Source: Panopea generosa
Taxonomy: Eukaryota > Mollusca > Bivalvia > Adapedonta > Hiatellidae
NCBI GenBank assembly: GCA_029582155.1
Contig: CM055901.1
Span: 45,103,580 to 45,167,579, forward strand
DNA: 64,000 bases
Direction: 5' to 3'
The first letter of the stretch is position 1, and every line of letters starts with the position of its first letter. Under the pieces are notes generated by a model. That model was not told where the DNA came from, made no database searches, and saw only the letters and a program-made list of their open reading frames with translations. The position numbers and the translations under genes are program-made. Positions 53,101 to 62,100 of this stretch are shown here, piece by piece.

Positions 53101-56100
53101 TACAATAAGTACTGGTACTTACGGCATTAATCATTACAGGAGACAATATATTGGGAGCCGTGATGATGTATGATGTGAAACGTGTTGTCTCAGGAAAGTT
53201 TTCATCAACCCACTTTTTCTCAGGCAACACCCTTGACGACTTTGGCACCCATAGTTTGGCATCATCAGTTGTCTGATTTTCCTCAAACTTGTTTAAGCCG
53301 ATGCCACATATTCCGCATATCAGAAGACAAACCAGTATGGTCAAGAACGGGTGGCGAGCTACCAGGAGACCAAGTCTGAAAATATAAAAACCTGGTTTAG
53401 GCCATTATAAATTGATTGCTAGATTATCATCCAAACTTTTCTTAGAAACTGGGAGGATGGGAGGATTTTATATTTTATTTTTGTGTTTTCATTTTTTAAA
53501 TTTAATAAAAAGAAAAAAATAAATAAATAAAAAGTGTCGGGGCAGCATGAAAATGAGGGGGCGGGCAGGGATGATGATCTAGCAACTAATTTATTATCGC
53601 CTTACTCTTTTTATATCAAGCATAGCATAAAATAGCGTGAACACATTTCTTAGAGGAAAAAAATTTTTATACATTAAGCTTTGTTTTAGGTAAATTGGCC
53701 CCAAAATGTAACTTGATTTCACATGATACCTCTTTTCAAATTTTTAATGAACCAAGCCCATGAAGAAAACACATACTAGAAAATGAGAATGGTTTGCATT
53801 CTTACATTAACCGTTTCCTTACTAGGCTCCAATGTACATTATTCCCTTTATGGACCATTTATACCAAATATAAAGATATTGGTCTCGTTAGTTCTTGAGA
53901 AGATTTTTGAAAATAAGCAATTTTATCCTTTATTAATAGGCTCCTGCTGGTCCCTTATGGAATATTCAAATCCCTTTAAAGGACCCAGTTTAAACTGTTA
54001 TGACATAACAATACAGATCTCAAGACAATTAAAATGAATTCTAAAATAGATGAGAAAACAAATGTTTGCTGTTTTCCCATAGTACTGTAAAACACTAAAT
54101 TCGCATAAACTTTGTTCCAAAAATTTACTCGGATTTATCTCATTTTATTTATTTGCGAAATGTTGAATTCCCGACATTACAAAAATGAAACTGGAAATGC
54201 ATATTTTATTTGGATATCCTTGGAAGATCTGATTTGTCCTCAATGCAATATTTGTTGATGCATTATCGTCACTTCACTATAAATCATTGTTATATAATCT
54301 ATAAATAAATGATTTCTGATTAGCCAGAATGATCACATATTGAACAAAATACTACAATATACTACTGTATATGATATTGAACAGTTTTTACTTTGGGTTT
54401 TGCAAAACTGTGCATAAAATGACAATATACCATCATTACTAAAAACAGCTGCTGGGAAATCAGAGTGTTAGCCTTAAGCAATGATGAAAACTGAGATGTT
54501 CCGAATGCGGCATTGTTTTCAAATGGCTGTCAACAAGAGATTCGTGTCTGATTTCACCAAAATTATTGATAATAACGATGCCGATACAACAAAAAAAGGC
54601 AACTGTTCAATCAATTAATATTTGTCGCCATCATTTATGAGAGAAACAATTAAATGATTAGTTTAAATATGAGGATAACAAACATTTATCAAGATGTGTC
54701 CATGGTCGAGTGGTGTTAAGACGTTGAACTCATGCAAGATTTATTTTCTGCCATGGTTCGAATCCCATCCGCAGAATTTTATTTTCAATATCTTTAATTT
54801 TATTTAATTTCTTTATTCAAATAGATCTACTATTTTTACATAAAAACGTATAATCTTAATTTGTTGACTTTTTGTCATTACCTGTACAAAATATCTTGTC
54901 TAGTAAAGACCCAGGAATCATTTATTTATAATTGTTATAATAAAACAGTTATAGACTTTTCAGCTGTGCAATATGATGTGCTATACACCAGAAAAACAAA
55001 TATCGGCTACTGTCTTGGTCAATATTAAATTTTCTTGTGCATAGCACATCATATTGCACAGCTGAAAAATCCATAACTGAAAAAGGGCATATGCATATAG
55101 AGATTTGTGCTCAAAGTAATTCAGTCTTTATTCGTGTTCAATGAACTATAAAACACAAGATATTGTATTAATAAATTAAATAAGGTTTTTTCACCTGCAT
55201 AAACATCAAATTGTTAACATTAAAGCAGTATTAAACACATTTAATTGAATTAATGATATGTATCATACAACAGTACAATTCAAACTGGATATTTAACATT
55301 ACAATACACTATTTGTTTATATGTGATAATCACTTTTTTTATCAGTAATCAATGCAATAATTGTATTAAGTGATCTTTACAAGTTTGTGAAACCTGTTAT
55401 TGTCCCATACATTGAAAAGGTGCAAGATGACTTACTGGATCTTCTCCTCAAACAACAACCATTGTGTATATTTGACACTGACCAATTGCAATCACTGGAT
55501 TTAAGTGCCAATGAAACTTTCAAATTGTACAAGAATTCTAATTTTGGAGATTTTTATGCAGATAAAGTAGCAAAACTAGTTAAAAATCATGATGTGGGTT
55601 CTTTGAATGTTGACTTGCAAGTGGCCAGTTAAAAATCTACAGATAATCTGAAATGTTACACTAATGTGATTCAACGTGGCTGGACCCAACAGCGAAAAAT
55701 AACTGTGTACTACTAGTACTAGTTTAGAAACCGATTAGTTAATACTGTATAAAGTTATAACACTCACAATGAGAAGAAAACTCCATAACTATAATTTTTA
55801 ACTGTGAACTCCTATAAATCAATATCTTAAATATTTTATTACCCTCATGATGGGAAGGTAACTCTTGTTGTTATGTTTCCATCAACAGTAAACTAGACAG
55901 AGTTACCTTTCTTTATATGACTTTGTAAAATTTAATAAATTATTTAATATTCGTACTCGGTGTGCATCTACTATAAATTAGATAATAGACATGTAACTTT
56001 GGGCGAACCTATCACATGAAGTCTTAACAGAATTTATAAACATTTGAAATCCGTCTTGCTCGACTGACATGATTTTGGATATAATAAACATTCTGAGAAT

Positions 56101-59100
56101 GAACATATTTCAATTTAAGTGAACTCTTTGGATTTGCAAGAGATGAAACTCGTGAATAATAGTGAAAATAAAGAGGGAATCTTGTATACATTCTGTATTT
56201 AACGCTTTATTTTACAGTTCATGGTCTAGTCATGATCATCTCCTGCTCTTTCTTTTCCAAAAGGGTCTACTTGTCTATTAGCTTATCAAACCTTACATCC
56301 TAATTTAAACTTATTTTTTATTGACAGTTACACTGTCTGTAAACAAACGCAGAAGACTTTCAAGACTACAAAAGATAAAAAAATTTGTTTGCAAACTCAT
56401 CTTATTAATATACAGGTTATCATTATTCTGCAAGTGGCAATTTCGAACCATCTTCCATGTAAATACGATCATAGATATTCTAAGGTAAACAAAGTATAGT
56501 CTGTTTTTTCCCTTGTGTTTGATTTGTACTGATATTTCCGTTGATTATTTTGCCGGGCTGATTAGCTCAGTCGGTTACATGTCTGATTATCAATTAAGGG
56601 GTTGTGAGTTTGAATCCCTGCCTGGCAACAGTCTTTGTGATGATTGATATACGACATTGTGTATCATTATCATTCAGCTCTCACCGCTGGTTCAAGTGGG
56701 AAAGTAATTAGTTACTTGCTGAGATGGGGTGTACTCGAGTACTGGTTAACCTTTCAGGATCCCAGGAAACATTGGTTAGGTTAACTGAATGTCTGTTAGC
56801 CCTCAATGGCATAAAAATGACGCTAAAATAATTATTCAATCAATCAATCAATCTGTTGTTTATTTCATAACACTCATCTTGCTGTTTTCCCGCCAAACTG
56901 TCACTTTATATACTACATATTAATGAATGGCAGGTCCATTTTGTGTAAGCTGGAAACTGTTAATCCAGTTTAGTTTACTCAGGATTTCTTGGTCGTAGGA
57001 TATTGTTTAATCTTTTTTGGGGTCATTATAATGATGATGGTCATCCAATGAAATCGGGTCGCGCCCATTAATAAAGGTTATTTTCTGCACACACAAAAAC
57101 AAAGGGCCCATTTCAGTAAAATTTTAACTTTTGGTTACTGAAATGAAGCTTAAAATGAATGTTCTTGACAATTATATGATAAAATGAAACTTTAATATTA
57201 TAAAGATTAAGAATGCATGTTAAAATAATGTATGCCAATTTCCAGCACATTTAGCAGTTGACTTTAAAGGGGGTATACCTGGAAAAAACACTATAAATTT
57301 CTTAAACAATAAAAAAATTATTAACATGGATAAAAAGCATCTCATCATCATTAATTTAATAAAAACTAAATGGTTTGGTATGTCAAATCCACCGAAATGT
57401 GACGAAATCAATATCTAAATTGGAGTGGTAAACTTGAAACGAAATCCCATTGTAAACAAAGGCAGCACCTAAATACTGCTGGACGTCATTCTAAGATGAA
57501 ACAATTTTTACTACGTGTAAACTGATATCAATGGACGATCTTATATTAAAAACCAATGGCTAACGTCTCACCCCCTCCATAAACACCTATATTTTATTAA
57601 GAATTAACATATTTCTACTGTGCAAAAACATGTGTGCCTATTCATATAGTGTGTTGCGCCCCTCTCAGCTGAAATCCTGGATCCGCCCTGTGCATAACAG
57701 ATAAAATTGAAATCAAAACGAAATCATGTGACCCAATTTATACGCCACAAAGTATGTTGCACTTCAGGAAATCTATTTTAGTCTAACCTAGACTCGTCGC
57801 CCAAGTTAGGAAATCCCTTTTTTAATATATTATTTTGGCATGTTTAAATCTATATCTTTTTGGCAATATGGGGTTAGTGAATATATATAGGCATGGTATA
57901 TTGGAAAAATACTAGTATATTTAAGCCAATTTTAAAATCCTGATAAATTCCCTTTAACGGATTTTACCTGTCCGTTGCCTTTCTATATATGAATTACTTT
58001 CCGTGTCTGCTGTGTCACCTGACATCCAATACATCCATATATTGGTTAGAAAATCATAGTTTATGTCGTATCACTCATATGATATATCAAAAATAAGTTG
58101 CAGAGCACACCTTTATCCAAAATACACGATACTCCGCATGACATTTATACAGCCTATCAACTTACGTGATATGTGTAGGTGTTTGCCCGCTGTTATAAAT
58201 ATTAGTTTTTACTAATTTATTTTAGCTAAAATGTGATGAAAGCTCAGAGTTTATATAAACCACTCTCGAGTCCGCTTCCTGGGTAGAACCAGTACTGAGT
58301 GTTGGTTTATGAGGAGCATTGAGTCGACCGGGGAATCGAACCTGCAATCTCTGGTGCGAGCGGACAACACTCTATCCATTAAACTACTGCCCCTAATTTT
58401 ATAAAAATTAAGAATCATCTGAATGATTACAATATCTAATATTATTTGACATGTTTTAAAAATTAAAAACTGTATCTATGCATAATTTTATATATATATT
58501 GATACATTAGTTATAATTATGTTTGTGTTGCCGATATTATAGAATTATTATATTATCTAATATGCTTTAGAAATTTAAAATCAACACATGAAAATATATT
58601 TCTGTAATAACCCTTTACTTCATAGATACGCGTTTTCCTGCACCAATCATAGAAGACCTTTGAAAACAGTGCAGGAAGAGTTCAGATTGCTCGTAACGAG
58701 CAATCTGAACACTTCCTGCACTGTTTTCCACTCTGTCAGTTAATATAAACATAATTCACCCAATAATTCAAAAACTTTCTATATTAGGTATCAAAAGGCG
58801 TCTTTATGAAGTAAAGGGATAATTTCATGATATATGTAAGTGTTATCACTAGTTCAGATTAGGTGAGGTGAGTGGAGTCAGTATAATATATTATGTAAGT
58901 GTTATCACTAGTTCAGATTAGGTGAGGTGAGTGGAGTCAGTATAATATATTATGTAAGTGTTATCACTAGTTCAGATTAGGTGAGGTGAGTGGAGTCAGT
59001 ATAATATATTATGTAAGTGTTATCACTAGTTCAGATTAGGTGAGGTGAGTGGAGTCAGTATAATATATTATGTAAGTGTTATCACTAGTTCAGATTAGGT

Positions 59101-62100
59101 GAGGTGAGTGGAGTCAGTATAACATATTATGCAAGTTCAATTTAATTCACTCAATATTTAATTTTCGGCCACCTGGCCTTTATCAAAAATTGAAAATTGA
59201 ATATTGCAGCTAGGTTACGTCCATTTTCTAAATCTAAAGGAAAATGGACATTACCTAGCTGCAATATTCAATTTTCAATTTTTGATAAAGGCCAGGTGGC
59301 CGAAAATTAAATATTGAGTGAATTAAATTGAACTTGTGAAATATGGTTACTTCCCTGAGGAAGATTTTTGAATGATAATATATTATGTTTTCCCCACATA
59401 CATTTTATTAAAAATTGTAAATTAATGGTGTAGCTGTAAAACTTAAAGAGACATATAAACACTGTACAGGCACACCATTTACTCCTGGCAGTAGCGAATC
59501 CAGTGTTTGTGAACTAAAAATGTAAACAATAGTATTTCTTTTCTAGTCTTCTGTTTTCCTAACCTTATAAGAACTAAACTGAATTGGTATTTACTATTTT
59601 ATTTTATTTGCTCAAATTGTTATTACTAAGATTATTGCCTTTTTATCATGTGTAATGCAATGTCATGTTTCTCAATTATTTGTAATATTTAAGGCCATAA
59701 TAAATTAATTGCTAGATTATCATTCCCACCCGCCCCCTAATTTTAATGCCACCAAGACCCATTTTAATTTCATAAAAAAAAAATAAATATATATTTTTTT
59801 AAAAATTAAGATAAAAAATAAAATCCTCCCGCCCTCCCCATTTTTAAGAAAAAATTGGATGGTACTCTCGCAATTGGTTTATAATGGCCTTAGGGAAATG
59901 ATCCTAACTAATAATGTATGTAAATAAGATAGCAATAAAATTATGATTAAACCAATGTATACATTGTGTATTCTCATGAATGAATTTCAGATCACCATTC
60001 ATTAAAAGGAATGTTTTTAACACAGTTACATATTTTAAATTTATGGTAAATTCAAACAATGAGATGTTAATCAGAGTTGTGTACATGCAAGTTACAAATC
60101 ATTAATTATACTCAAGCTTTAAAGGGGATGGGTGTTCTATGGACTTTCAGTGCATGAGAGGTACAAGATTTGAGTCCCAATGAAGCACTTTTTATCTTAA
60201 ACCCTTGTTATGATGTCAAATGCAGAAGTTGGTGTTTTAAATATTAAAAAATTTCCCCATACTCTCACCAGCTAAAGTCTACATCACCAGCCATAGAGGG
60301 ACACTCATTGCACACACCACCCCCAGGTTGCCTCTTCCCAATAATTGAAGTACTCTTACACCCATTGTAGTTTATTTTACCTGCAAAATATGTCAAGTTA
60401 CTCAAGAAGGCAAGCCGCTCCATTAAAAATGGAACTTTATTTGGACCTATGCTGGTCATTTATAGACACTAATTCCCCATAAACAAGTAAACCTCTTGGT
60501 CCATAAGTTCTAGCAACATTAGTTAAGACCCTCCCCTTCAATATACAAACAACATTAGTTAAGACACCCTCCCCTTCAATATACAAGCAACATTAGTTAG
60601 TCACCCTCCCCTTCAATATACAAACAACATTAGTTAAGTCACCCTCCCCTTCAACATACAAACAACATTAGTTAAGACACCCTCCCCTTCAATATACAAG
60701 CAACATTAGTTAGTCACCCTCCCCTTCAATATACAAACAACATTAGTTAAGACACCCTCCCCTTCAATATACAAGCAACATTAGTTAGTCACCCTCCCCT
60801 TCAATATACAAACAATATTAGTTAAGTCACCCTCCCCTTCAATATACAAACAACATTAGTTAAGACACCCTCCCCTTCAATATACAAGCAACATTAGTTA
60901 GTCACCCTCCCCTTCAATATACAAACAACATTAGTTAAGTCACCCTCCCCTTCAATATACAAGCAACATTAGTTAAGTCACACTCCCCTTCAATATACAA
61001 ACAACATTAGTTAAGACACCCTCCCCTTCAACATACAAACAACATTAGTTAAGACACCCTCCCCTTCAATATACAAACAACATTAGTTAAGTCACCCTCC
61101 CCTTCAACATACAAACAACATTAGTTAAGACACCCTCCCCTTCAATATACAAGCAACATTAGTTAGTCACCCTCCCCTTCAATATACAAACAACATTAGT
61201 TAAGTCACCCTCCCCTTCAACATACAAACAACATTAGTTAAGTCACACTCCCCTTCAATATACAAGCAACATTAGTTAGTCACCCTCCCCTTCAATATAC
61301 AAACAACATTAGTTAAGTCACCCTCCCCTTCAATATACAAACAACATTAGTTAGTCACCCTCCCCTTCAATATACAAACAACATTAGTTAAGTCACCCTC
61401 CCCTTCAATATACAAACAACATTAGTTAAGTCCCTCCCCTTCAATATACAAACAACATTAGTTAAGTCACCCTCCCCTTCAACATACAAACAACATTAGT
61501 TAAGACACCCTCCCCTTCAATATACAAGCAACATTAGTTAGTCACCCTCCCCTTCAATATACAAACAACATTAGTTAAGTCAACCTCCCCTTCAATATAC
61601 AAACAACATTAGTTAAGTCACACTCCCCTTCAATATACAAACAACATTAGTTAAGACACCCTCCCCTTCAATATACAAGCAACATTAGTTAGTCACCCTC
61701 CCCTTCAACATACAAACAACATTAGTTAAGTCAACCTCCCCTTCAATATACAAACAACATTAGTTAGTCACCCTCCCCTTCAACTTACAAACAACATTAG
61801 TTAAGACCCTCCCCTTCAATATACAAGCAACATAATCATAACATTCAACAGAAAATAAACCAGCAATCAAAGGAAATGAACAGATATTAGAAAGAAAAAA
61901 AACAAGTCACAATAACGGTCACCTGATTATCCCTTTACTTCAAATAGACGCCTTTGGACACCTCTAATAGAGACGCCTTTGGACACCTAATATAGAAGGC
62001 TTTTAATTATGTATATATTAACTGACAGAGTGGAAAACAGTGCAGGAAGTGTTCAGATTGCTCGTAATGAGCAATCTGAACTCTTCCTGCACTGTTTTCA

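Noticed and set aside
54700..54785. Functional tRNA gene
   Set aside because: A and B boxes are present but the acceptor stem cannot pair.
56552..56640. Functional tRNA gene at the SINE head
   Set aside because: The promoter boxes belong to a SINE with body and tail; the same sequence recurs in many copies and lacks a proper cloverleaf 3' side.
60265..60459. 64-codon minus-strand frame with several Cys and Gly
   Set aside because: Possibly an old mobile-element fragment, but no recognisable domain or flanking exon.
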